This document shows, piece by piece, positions 1 through 6,478 of a stretch of DNA of 13,559 bases (positions within the stretch are counted from its first letter, which is position 1; each line of letters starts with the position of its first letter). Source of the stretch: Candidatus Altimarinota bacterium (GTDB taxonomy: Bacteria > Patescibacteriota > Gracilibacteria > BD1-5 > UBA2023); NCBI GenBank assembly GCA_947373235.1, contig CANBWW010000020.1:1-13559 (forward strand), given 5' to 3'. The notes beneath the pieces are model-generated. The model worked only from the letters and a program-made list of their open reading frames with translations. It was not told where the DNA came from and did not search any database. Made by a program: the position numbers and the translations under genes.

Positions 1-537
1 CTTTATTCAATTTACTAAATCAAGATACAGTCTGCAGGGTTCATCATTCGGTAGACATTGATCAGTACCAGAAAGGAGAGACTGCATCAATCGAATATTT
101 TCTTTTGGAGTGTCAGGCATTTCTTGAAGTAAACCATCTAAATCATCACGCACATAATATTGACAAACTTGATCATCTTTTTCTGAAAGTTGTAGATCTC
201 CATCAAGATCACATTTATGTGATGTAAGCATATTTACAATCTTCCAATCTTTTTTCGAATCCACATCATCTTCGATATGCACTAAATAATTATATTCAAA
301 ATCTGCTTGTGATCTCTCATTTTGAACAATATCTTTACAAGACAGGGTAGATGCAATAAATATTCATGAAGCAGTGTTTATATTAGTCACTGTAGTAACT
401 ATTTCAGATTTTCATGCAATACTTCCCCCCGAAGAAATCTGACCTGAATTTGAGATTTCTTGTGTAGTTGGAAGTGTCCTTGGGATCAATGTGCAAGATG
501 TACACAAAAAGAGTACTAAAAAAAATAGGTATCGCAT
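1..537 (-). CDS. Putative lipoprotein downstream of the Hxs precursor (C-terminus cut by window edge)
   Basis: The family is not recognised. Translation starts at ATG 537 and is still open at base 1, because TGA at 7-9 reads as Gly; at least 179 codons are present. The N-terminus MRYLFFLVLFLCTSC is a short hydrophobic signal ending in Cys15. It resembles a lipobox but has Cys rather than Leu at -3, so lipidation is likely but not certain. The mature part is Ser/Thr-rich at first (residues 20-60), then acidic and Asp-rich, with a DLDGDLQL stretch that could bind calcium. Three in-frame TGA codons occur. The start lies 15 bp after the precursor stop (553), so it is probably cotranscribed with the Hxs genes and may be a surface partner of the modified peptide. 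That role is inferred from position alone. Confidence 0.72.
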
Positions 538-552
538 AGAGAAAAAATTAAA

Positions 553-1020
553 TTACCACTGTCCATGACTTCCATGACTTCCATGACTTCCATGACTTCC
601 ATGACTTGAAACAGTTGTAAGTGTACCACCATTAAATCAAGCTCATTGAATACTGGCACTTCCATTCGCATGACCGTTTACTATGAGATTATAGGGTGCT
701 ATACCAGGATTTGTAAATACAGTCCCATAAAGATGACTCGGTGTACTTGGTGGACAATCTCATCATGCTGCATAATAATTATTAACAGAGGTGGGCGTTC
801 CGATTGCTTGTCAAAATGAAACTGTATTCGGAGTAGAACTGATATTGCAAGCACTTCCATGGGTTGAAGCATTCGCAGTAGAAACCATACCCACCATACC
901 CATAGCGACAATACCCATCTTGAGTACATCTTCTTTCGTGATTTTTCCACTCTCATCAGAAAGAAAACCCTGAAGTTTCTTTTTAAATTTTGGAATGGAT
1001 TTTTTATTGTTTTCAGACAT
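553..1020 (-). CDS. hxsA: HxsA-like His-Xaa-Ser repeat precursor peptide
   Basis: Candidate substrate of the adjacent radical SAM maturase, 155 aa with TGA read as Gly (five in-frame TGAs, one pair adjacent). Residues 1-34 form a charged leader (KKSIPKFKKKLQGFLSDESG, then KITKEDVLK). Residues 35-51 are hydrophobic and Met/Gly/Val-rich, ending STANA, which looks like a signal-peptidase AxA site. The middle (52-137) is rich in Gly, Asn, Ser and Thr, has Cys57 and Cys88, and holds one early HGS. The tail, residues 139-153, is five perfect Ser-His-Gly units followed by Gln-Trp. HxsA proteins are defined by C-terminal His-Xaa-Ser repeats beside HxsB/HxsD, and both are present here. The start is the only ATG preceding the leader. 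Whether the repeats are actually modified cannot be seen from sequence. Confidence 0.8.
562..606. repeat. Five perfect 9-bp tandem repeats encoding Ser-His-Gly
   Basis: The unit tccatgact (minus-strand reading AGT CAT GGA) is repeated five times without a mismatch and stays in frame in the precursor gene. Identical codons in every unit suggest expansion by slippage or strong homogenisation. Copy number may therefore vary between strains. Confidence 0.95.
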
Positions 1021-1028
1021 ATGAGAAA

Positions 1029-1045
1029 ATTATAGAAGGATTATA
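1029..1045 (-). promoter_or_regulatory. Two TATAAT-like -10 boxes just before the precursor gene
   Basis: In the 48-bp gap between the maturase stop and the precursor ATG, the minus strand has TATAAT at 1045-1040 and again at 1034-1029. The nearer box ends only 8 bases before the ATG, so a transcript from it would be almost leaderless. No good -35 hexamer is visible upstream of either. If active, this would let the precursor be expressed at a higher level than its maturase, as is common for modified-peptide operons. AT-rich chance matches are possible. Confidence 0.35.
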
Positions 1046-1068
1046 TGGATTTTTTAGTATTCAGAAAA

Positions 1069-2523
1069 CTATTTTTCGAACCAGGAACGAAATATTTTTT
1101 CATTCTCTGGATCTTCCAGTTTTTCAAAAAGATAATCAAGCATAGAGATCTGGATACGTGTTTTATCATCCTTAGAAAAATTGGAAAAGAGGTTTCCATG
1201 CTGCGTAAATGCATACATAAGATCCACTCCAAGATAGGGTTTATAGACGTGATCTACATACCCTGGAAGTCCGTCGAGGGTACTTGCCTGTACACACATT
1301 TTGGTGACGGGGCTATTTGCCATTGCTTTATATGTTTCTTCTCACGTCGCGAGCAAAGGCGTCAGTAAGAAATCATCCATGCCCATACGCCCAAGCATAC
1401 GAGATTCATCACTTGCATATACCTTTCCATCATAGTTATATGCAACTCATCAGATCGCTACACCCGATGGAGATCTCACATCCATATATCCACTATCAGT
1501 ATTGTTAAATATTTTATTGAGGTACACTACTGAAAGCATTTCTCTTAAAAATATTCACTGCTTATTTTTTTCGAGAATATAATCCATAGAATTTTTATAA
1601 AACTCAAAATATTCATCAAGGGAATATTCGAGAGTTGCTTTTTCAGCAGCTGCAAAACCATACGGATTGAGCCATCGAAGTCCGATCGTGTTGAGTCAGA
1701 GAGAAATGTACGAATCTATTATATTGCGATAGTTCGCAAGTCATGGTTTCGTCCAGGTAGCAAGGGCTCACATCTTATAATTATTCGCTCCTCTTTTCCT
1801 CATTTCTTCGGTCCATCTCTGTATCCAATAGGTTACTTTTTCATAGCTATCCCCATCGTTCCACACTCTTTGCCAATTATGCGTTTCTTTTCCACCATCT
1901 AAGGAAGTACAGACATCAACTCCATTATCGAGAAGCCAGTGCATTTTCTCCTCATCCATGAGGGATAAGTTCGAAACCAAGGAAAAAGTAATATGCTTCT
2001 GAAGAAAGTGCGCTTTTTCTCGAGCATATGGTACGATAAACTGAACCACTTCCCAGTTCACAAGCGATTCTCCACCCTGAAATTCGATCGTGAGACCAGG
2101 AGAAGATGTATAAAAAATAGTATCGACCACTTTTCGAGCCGTTTCTTTCGTCATATCCATATTTTTTGCACTCATTGGAGCAACGGCCGCATGACAATAA
2201 CGACATTTATGATTGCATCTGAGAGTCGTAACGATCATGTGAAGAGTTGGACCATACGCAAGAAAACTATTTTTTTGATTATACGCAATAATCGCACGAT
2301 CGAGATAACGATCATTTTTGATAAATAACTTCTTTTCGAGCTCATCGTATTTTTCTCAGATCGTTATTTTTCCACTGATAAAATCATAAAATTCACTCTC
2401 AGAAAAATGTAAATAATAACCAAATTCGTTCGTTATTAGATATTTATTATTGGATTGCTTTTTAAAATAAAATGGGGCAACCTGCGATGAAAAGGATTCA
2501 ATGTCCGTAGCAGTTAAGCTCAT
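1069..2523 (-). CDS. hxsB: HxsB-like radical SAM peptide maturase lacking SPASM-type cysteines
   Basis: Radical S-adenosylmethionine enzyme, 484 aa, predicted to modify the Ser-His-Gly tail of the precursor encoded next. Residues 1-95 are an N-terminal domain (YLITNEFGYYLHFSESEF) of the kind that precedes the SAM barrel in HxsB. The cluster motif is C103-NHK-C107-RY-C110, followed by EFQGGE (147-152) and a CTSLDGG strand. The C-terminal part keeps HxsB-like wording (YMDVRSPSG, VAYNYDGKVYASDESRM, VYKPYLGVD), but Ser353, Ser371, Tyr422, His425, Leu431 and Asp434 sit where auxiliary-cluster cysteines would be expected. Cys410 is the only Cys in that half. Eight TGAs are read as Gly and the stop is TAG, the only one in the window. 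The ATG at 2523 overlaps the upstream small gene by 10 bp, suggesting coupled translation. Family assignment is from recalled motifs. Confidence 0.85.
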
Positions 2524-2714
2524 ATATTTTTTTCAAGTAAAAGAGAAAGAGAATAATTCATAAATTCATCGAAAATGTTCTCAGGATTTTCTTCATCTAT
2601 TTCGATACTTCCTGGAAATATATCTATAGAGAAATCTTGAAACACATTCCGTGCTTCGATAAGTATTTCTTCAGGATACAGGATATTATTTACGTTGAAA
2701 GTTTTTTTTGACAT
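2514..2714 (-). CDS. Second, minimal HxsD-like protein (66 aa)
   Basis: A 66-aa acidic protein lying between the HxsD-type gene and the maturase gene. It overlaps the first by 29 bp and the second by 10 bp, so the three are almost certainly one translationally coupled unit. Its course (VNNILYPEEILIEARNVF, then FSIDIFPGSIEID, then FDEFMNYSLSLLL) parallels the HxsD pattern of strand, LYsxEAxxxAxxxFxD helix, strands, and an EFxNxxL helix. I infer a shortened HxsD paralogue. It lacks the final R-x-x-I-x-x-x-A helix of full HxsD. The penultimate codon pair is TGA (Gly) GCT before TAA. Read with the standard code it would end two residues early. Likely role: accessory or precursor-binding subunit for the maturase. 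This is inferred from homology by eye and from position. Confidence 0.72.
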
Positions 2715-3237
2715 TTTTCAGTTTATTAGGATCAATAGATGAAATTTTTGGCTGTTTCATAAGAGTCGTTTCTGCTTCGATTTCAGCAAGAATTCTATTG
2801 ATTTCTTCTTCATCGATCTTGAGTTCCGGATCATTCTCGATCTCACGAAGAATCTCATCGATATCTTTGTCAAAATCGATTTGACTTACAGGCGTCGTTG
2901 GTATCGAGGCAAAGTGTGGAAGATCCGCATAAGAACCAAGGGCACGCCGAACGATCGTTTCACGAATCACCTTGTTCTCTTCTTCTATTTTAAATCGAAG
3001 TGCTGTTGCAAGGAGTTCATCACTGTATTCAAGAGCAAATTTTTCAGTATTCCAAGATTGTCATTCTTTTGGCTGAATCTGTACGCAAATACTCTGAGAT
3101 TCTTTTCGAAAAAAGAAATAGGCACGATCGAGAAAACTATATGCACTTTTCAGTACAATTGTATCAGAAAAAAGTCTAGAATCTACGGACAACTCAAGTC
3201 GATTATTTTCTGTATTTTGAGAGAGAAATGAAGTCAT
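2686..3237 (-). CDS. hxsD: HxsD-like protein with acidic C-terminal extension
   Basis: First gene of the Hxs operon, 183 aa. Residues 14-105 match the HxsD pattern: LELSVDSRLFSDTIVLKSAY, SFLDRAYFFF, ICVQIQPKEGQ, then EYSDELLATALRFKIEEENK and VIRETIVRRAL. HxsD is a small conserved partner of HxsB/HxsC in His-Xaa-Ser systems; its exact function is unknown and precursor binding is a reasonable guess. Residues 106-183 are an extra, highly acidic helical tail (DKDIDEILREIENDPELKID, then EEEINRILAEIEAETT) ending in a basic patch. Typical HxsD proteins are around 100 aa, so this extension is unusual. Gly59 is encoded by TGA. ATG 3237 is preferred; GTG 3267 is also in frame but lies upstream of the best -10 box. 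Confidence 0.83.
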
Positions 3238-3248
3238 AATGTATGAAA

Positions 3249-3277
3249 AATATAGTCGATCATACACACTTTGTAGA
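3249..3277 (-). promoter_or_regulatory. Candidate promoter of the Hxs operon
   Basis: On the minus strand, TCTACA (3277-3272) and TATATT (3254-3249) are separated by 17 bp and lie just before ATG 3237. Transcription from here would give a leader of only a few bases. The 127-bp divergent gap also has a 7-bp AT-rich inverted repeat (3316-3334, TTTTGAT/ATCAAAA), which could be a weak operator. Both matches are partial. Confidence 0.35.
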
Positions 3278-3364
3278 AAAAGAAAATAGAAAAGAAAAAA
3301 GAAATCCTCGACATTTTTTGATTTTTTATCAAAATGTACCCATTCATTATTCCAAACTGTTTTT

Positions 3365-4387
3365 ATGCACCTTTTGATCGATATTCGCTCATCTTCGTGA
3401 AGTTATAATTCCTCTCTTTCTTATGCGCAGTCATGGGTAAAATTTTGGAAGAGGTTTCATCCTGATGATATCATCAGTTGGCTTCTCTACGAAGATGAAC
3501 ATATTGATGAAGAAAATATTGTTTTTATTCCGAGAAATTCATTTTGAAGATCGAAGAAAAAACTTTCTTTTCATCAAAATGGACCCGATCGAATTCTTTC
3601 TTTTTCCCTCTGTGAAATGATCGACCATTCTCCGAAAACAATTCTTCATATCAGTGATATTTCCGACTTTCTCTACCCAAGAGTCAATCTCAATTGGTTT
3701 GAAAAAAAGAAAAAAGAATATAATTACAAAAAAATTCTCAGAAAAGCACACAAAATTATCGTTCCTCATTTTGATATCGGTCGAGAGCTCTCTGAAGTTT
3801 TTGGCGCTTCAGAAGAAAAAATGAATGTCATTCCCTATCTCACAGAAGAGATAAAAAAAGAAACAGATATCGCTATCTTCAATCAATACAATCTGCATCC
3901 ACCGTATTTTTTTACAGAATGAACTGCAGGCGAAGAATGGAATCCTCTCGGACTTCTGAAGGCGTATTCTTCATATGTTCATGATTTCGAAGGAGAAACA
4001 AAACTTATTATCCATGGAAATCTCGGGGAAAATCTCGGATATATTTCGAGTTCTATTCGTGCGCTTGATCTGATCGATATGGTAAAAATCATCGGTATTC
4101 TTCCTCAAAAACACAAAAAAATAATACTCGGCAATGCCCTCGGTTGGATTTTTATAGGCCCATATTATAGTGCTGGTCCACAGATCGTAGAAGGAGAAGG
4201 ATTTCATATTCCTTTGATTCTGCCCGATATCGGAGTTCTTTCGGAATATAGAGGCATACATATCCATCCGAATCACCTCGAAACACTGCCAGAAATACTC
4301 AAAAATCTAAAAAAAGGAAGGAAAACTGGAAATGAAAAAGATAATGAATGAATCATGAATGTTTATACAAAGATCATTGCTGAGTAA
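3365..4387 (+). CDS. Glycosyltransferase, GT4/GT-B-like
   Basis: Predicted soluble or membrane-associated sugar transferase of the two-domain GT-B fold, 340 aa. The N-terminus MHLLIDIRSSSGSYNSSL resembles the opening strand and loop of GT4 enzymes. Residues 120-165 (ILRKAHKIIVPHFDIGRELS, then VFGASEEKMNVIPY) match the region where such enzymes read SxxxxxxLxxxFGxxxxKIxVIP. Residues 182-200 (FFTEGTAGEEWNPLGLLKAY) correspond to the interdomain 'G...rKN...LikAf' segment. Residues 264-285 (GPYYSAGPQIVEGEGFHIPL) correspond to the donor-binding loop and its EX7E region. Four TGAs read as Gly, one of them in the interdomain segment. The frame is open upstream to TAG at 3287 but ATG 3365 is the first start codon. 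It is divergent from the Hxs operon; donor and acceptor are unknown. Confidence 0.75.
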
Positions 4388-4390
4388 AAT

Positions 4391-4418
4391 TTGCAAAACT
4401 CATCTGGATCATTAGAAT
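4391..4418 (+). promoter_or_regulatory. Candidate promoter before the small heat-shock gene
   Basis: TTGCAA (4391-4396) and TAGAAT (4413-4418) are 16 bp apart, in the 89-bp gap between the glycosyltransferase stop and ATG 4477. Both match the housekeeping consensus only partly. No CIRCE-type inverted repeat (a usual heat-shock operator) is visible. Confidence 0.3.
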
Positions 4419-4476
4419 ACAAATATATTTGGAACGTATTTCTTATAAAAATACACATCTCTTCACTCACTTATCT

Positions 4477-4944
4477 ATGTCAAAAATCTTTGGTATCGGA
4501 AACGATACAAAAAAATCGAGTCACTCGGAACATACGGAACATACGTCAACTGCTCATCATGAAACGACTTCAAAAGTAGAAGTAGAAATCCATGATCATA
4601 GTGAGCACGAAGTGGATGTTGGTCAGATCGCTGTCGATGTTCTCGATCTTTCTGAAGAGATTATCATCGTCGCGCCGGTTGCATGAGTCGATCCAAGTGA
4701 GATCGATATCGCGCTCTCGAGAAATATTTTGACACTTTCAGGCGAAAGAAAACACTCACCTCTCTATCTCGATGCAAAACGAATGCTCGTAGAAGAGTGT
4801 TATTATGGGCCTTTTTCGCGATCGATTATCCTTCCTGAAAATCTCGCCTTCAATAAAATCCGAGCAACCGTGGATCTCGGAACGATCCTCGTGCATATTC
4901 CAAAAATTTCATTTTTCTCAAAAAATATAAAAATCGAGAAATAA
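4477..4944 (+). CDS. Hsp20/alpha-crystallin small heat-shock protein with His-rich N-terminus
   Basis: ATP-independent holdase chaperone, 155 aa, cytoplasmic. The alpha-crystallin domain spans about residues 50-148: IAVDVLDLSEEIIIVAPVAG, then VDPSEIDIALSRNILTLSGE, then YYGPFSRSIILPENLAFNKI, ending in a strand with LGTILVHIPK, where family members often have G(V/I)LxVxxPK. The Gly after PVA is TGA-encoded, at the conserved 'aPGv' position. The N-terminal 45 residues are unusual: eight His (16, 19, 22, 27, 28, 39, 41, 44) in a Ser/Thr/Glu background, which could bind metal. TAA is followed immediately by TAG. The start is chosen because the only upstream in-frame ATG (4429) would add a non-conserved hydrophobic tail. 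The next gene begins 48 bp downstream in the same frame. Confidence 0.88.
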
Positions 4945-4992
4945 TAGTCAGAAAGTAAAAAATGTTTCTTCCGTTTATTTGATATTTACGCC

Positions 4993-5247
4993 ATGTTCTT
5001 CTGAAAAAATAAAAAAATCCCCGATGCGAGCGTCGCAAAAAAAGGTGTCAAAAAGGTAGATGCCCTTGTTACAGGTATGATTCTCAGCTGAGTGATAGCA
5101 TCGATCTATGGAGTGAAAAAAATCCGTGAAAATAATGCAACCAAGGAAAAAGAAGAAGAAAATACTCATACACATATGATCGAAAAAGCTGAAACGGTGA
5201 GTAAAAAAAGAAGTATTTTAAAGCGTATTCTTTTTGGTAATAAATAA
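4993..5247 (+). CDS. Small single-span membrane protein (84 aa)
   Basis: No family is recognised. It begins MFFGKNKKIPDASVAKKG, has one hydrophobic segment at about residues 22-42 (VDALVTGMILSGVIASIYGV), then a long charged, Lys/Glu-rich, probably coiled-coil part with an NTHTHM motif, and a strongly basic end. Two TGAs read as Gly; under the standard code nothing of this gene survives, so it is easily missed. It lies between the Hsp20 gene (48 bp upstream) and the secreted-protein gene (ATG 2 bases after its TAA), so all are probably one operon. Its topology is likely single-span with a cytoplasmic basic tail by the positive-inside rule. Confidence 0.66.
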
Positions 5248-5248
5248 T

Positions 5249-5968
5249 ATGTTCCGTATTTTATTTTTCATTCTCATAAGCCTTCTTTCTTTTGGAAAGT
5301 CTTTCGAAGTTTCTGCTGAGATAAGCGATGAAACGGTTATTTCTCATATCGCAGACTGTGAAGCCGCAAGGCAAAATGGTACGATCGGATCCATCACTGA
5401 TTTTTATTGTCCAAGTGGTGACAAAAGTATGGCCACTGGAAAACCTTTTTCAGACCTCGGAACACTCGCCTATGAGGTTACGGTTGCTTCTCTTTTTCAA
5501 GACGCTGATGGAGATACGAAAAAAAGCCTACAAGTACTCCAAGCAAGTCGGGAAACGGATATGAGTATATGGACGACTTCGATCAGCTCTTTTCGTAACT
5601 CGATCTCTACAACATATCATAACATCTGCCAGACAACTCCATGAGAAACATGAATATATAGCTCCCATGTTCGGAAAATAGTAAATGATTATCTCAAACA
5701 AAAAAAACAAAGCCCAACTACGGATTCATTGCCAGATGATATCTGCAATCAACTCGCGAGTAAAAAAGTGAATGCATTTGAGAATATGGCAACTATTTTT
5801 GCTTTTCAGAGTACAGCAAAATGAAAACAAAATTCAGAAGATCAATATATGAATGGCATAAAAACAAAATATGATGCATTTTTAGACAAATGGAATAGTT
5901 ATAAACGAATATTCGCACAAGCTGTTATGAAGATGGATAGCTATATAAAAACTGCTGTGAAATGATAA
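5249..5968 (+). CDS. Secreted protein of unknown function with four cysteines (239 aa)
   Basis: Not recognised. A clear signal peptide occupies residues 1-25 (MFRILFFILISLLSFGKSFE, then VSA before Glu), with an AxA-like cleavage site near VSA. The mature part is about 213 residues, mostly helical by composition, with Cys in ADCEAA, FYCPSG, HNICQ and DDICN. These are four cysteines that could form two disulfides after export. A DADGDTKKS stretch resembles a calcium loop. Four TGAs read as Gly, the last directly before the TAA stop. An in-frame TTG at 5234 would add five residues, but ATG 5249 places the signal peptide properly. It is followed by a strong terminator, so it is the last gene of the glycosyltransferase/Hsp20 group. 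Confidence 0.75.
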
Positions 5969-5977
5969 GTAAAAATA

Positions 5978-6011
5978 AAAAATCTCATTCTTATTCAGAA
6001 TGAGATTTTTT
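5978..6011. terminator. Bidirectional hairpin terminator between converging genes
   Basis: AATCTCATTC (5981-5990), a 7-base loop, then GAATGAGATT (5998-6007), flanked by A-runs on the left and T-runs on the right. It ends the secreted-protein gene on plus. It can also end the coiled-coil gene on minus, whose TAA is at 6015-6013. Confidence 0.88.
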
Positions 6012-6012
6012 A

Positions 6013-6417
6013 TTATCCATCGATATGTCCGAGAAGATACAGCCATTTTTGTGGATTTGTCATTCATTTTGTTGGTGATTCTTCAGTCTTTTTTACTTGG
6101 AAAATCATCGCATTCACATCAATATTTTCATTTCCGGTTACATCTGATTGTTCCACAATATTTATCACATCTTCTCCAGGAAGTTTTCTATTTTGTGTAG
6201 CCTTGAGAACAAAGTCTTGGTATGCTTTCGTTCGTATATACGTATTATCGGATTCTTTTTGGGTATTTCGAGCGAGAATATCAGCATTCGATTTTTCGAG
6301 AGAAGCGATATAGTTATTGATCTGAAAATCTTGATATTTATAAAAACCTACGAGATAAAACTCATAGAGAATAATGATAATCAATACGATCAGGATGTAG
6401 ATAAAGTTCGTGCGCAT
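6013..6417 (-). CDS. DivIC/FtsB-like single-span coiled-coil membrane protein
   Basis: 134 aa. A short N-terminus is followed by a very hydrophobic span at residues 5-25 (FIYILIVLIIIILYEFYLV), then a probable coiled coil at about 30-75 (YQDFQINNYIASLEKSNADI, then LARNTQKESDNTYIRTKAY). The order TM, coiled coil, then a small C-terminal part is that of septum initiator proteins FtsB/DivIC, but it is a low-complexity resemblance and could be another bitopic coiled-coil protein. The C-terminus (IDVNAMIFQVKKTEESPTKG) continues through TGA at 6066-6064 and ends WLYLLGHIDG before TAA. The longer in-frame start at 6513 is rejected because it would overlap the divergent FecR gene's start. Confidence 0.62.
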
Positions 6418-6478
6418 CTTGCTTTTTAATTTCGTTTTCTTACAATATCCAAAATTTTCATTTCTCCAAATTCTCTCT

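Noticed and set aside
562..606. CRISPR-like or intergenic short repeat
   Set aside because: Units are 9 bp with no spacers and lie in frame within the precursor, encoding Ser-His-Gly.
1045..1368. Plus-strand 107-aa frame opposite the maturase
   Set aside because: It is antisense to a conserved radical SAM gene and its composition (Phe/Lys/Cys-rich) looks like a shadow.
1069..2523. Apparent pseudogene: radical SAM gene broken into several fragments by TGA
   Set aside because: All breaks are TGA, none TAA or TAG, and each fits a Gly. With code 25 the frame is intact from ATG to TAG.
3238..3267. GTG 3267 as start of the HxsD-type protein
   Set aside because: It would add ten non-conserved residues and lies upstream of the best -10 box; ATG 3237 fits the usual short N-terminus.
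3539..4351. Several separate small genes over the glycosyltransferase region
   Set aside because: The plus-strand pieces are in one frame joined by TGA-Gly codons and together give one GT4-like protein. The minus-strand frames there are shadows without recognisable content.
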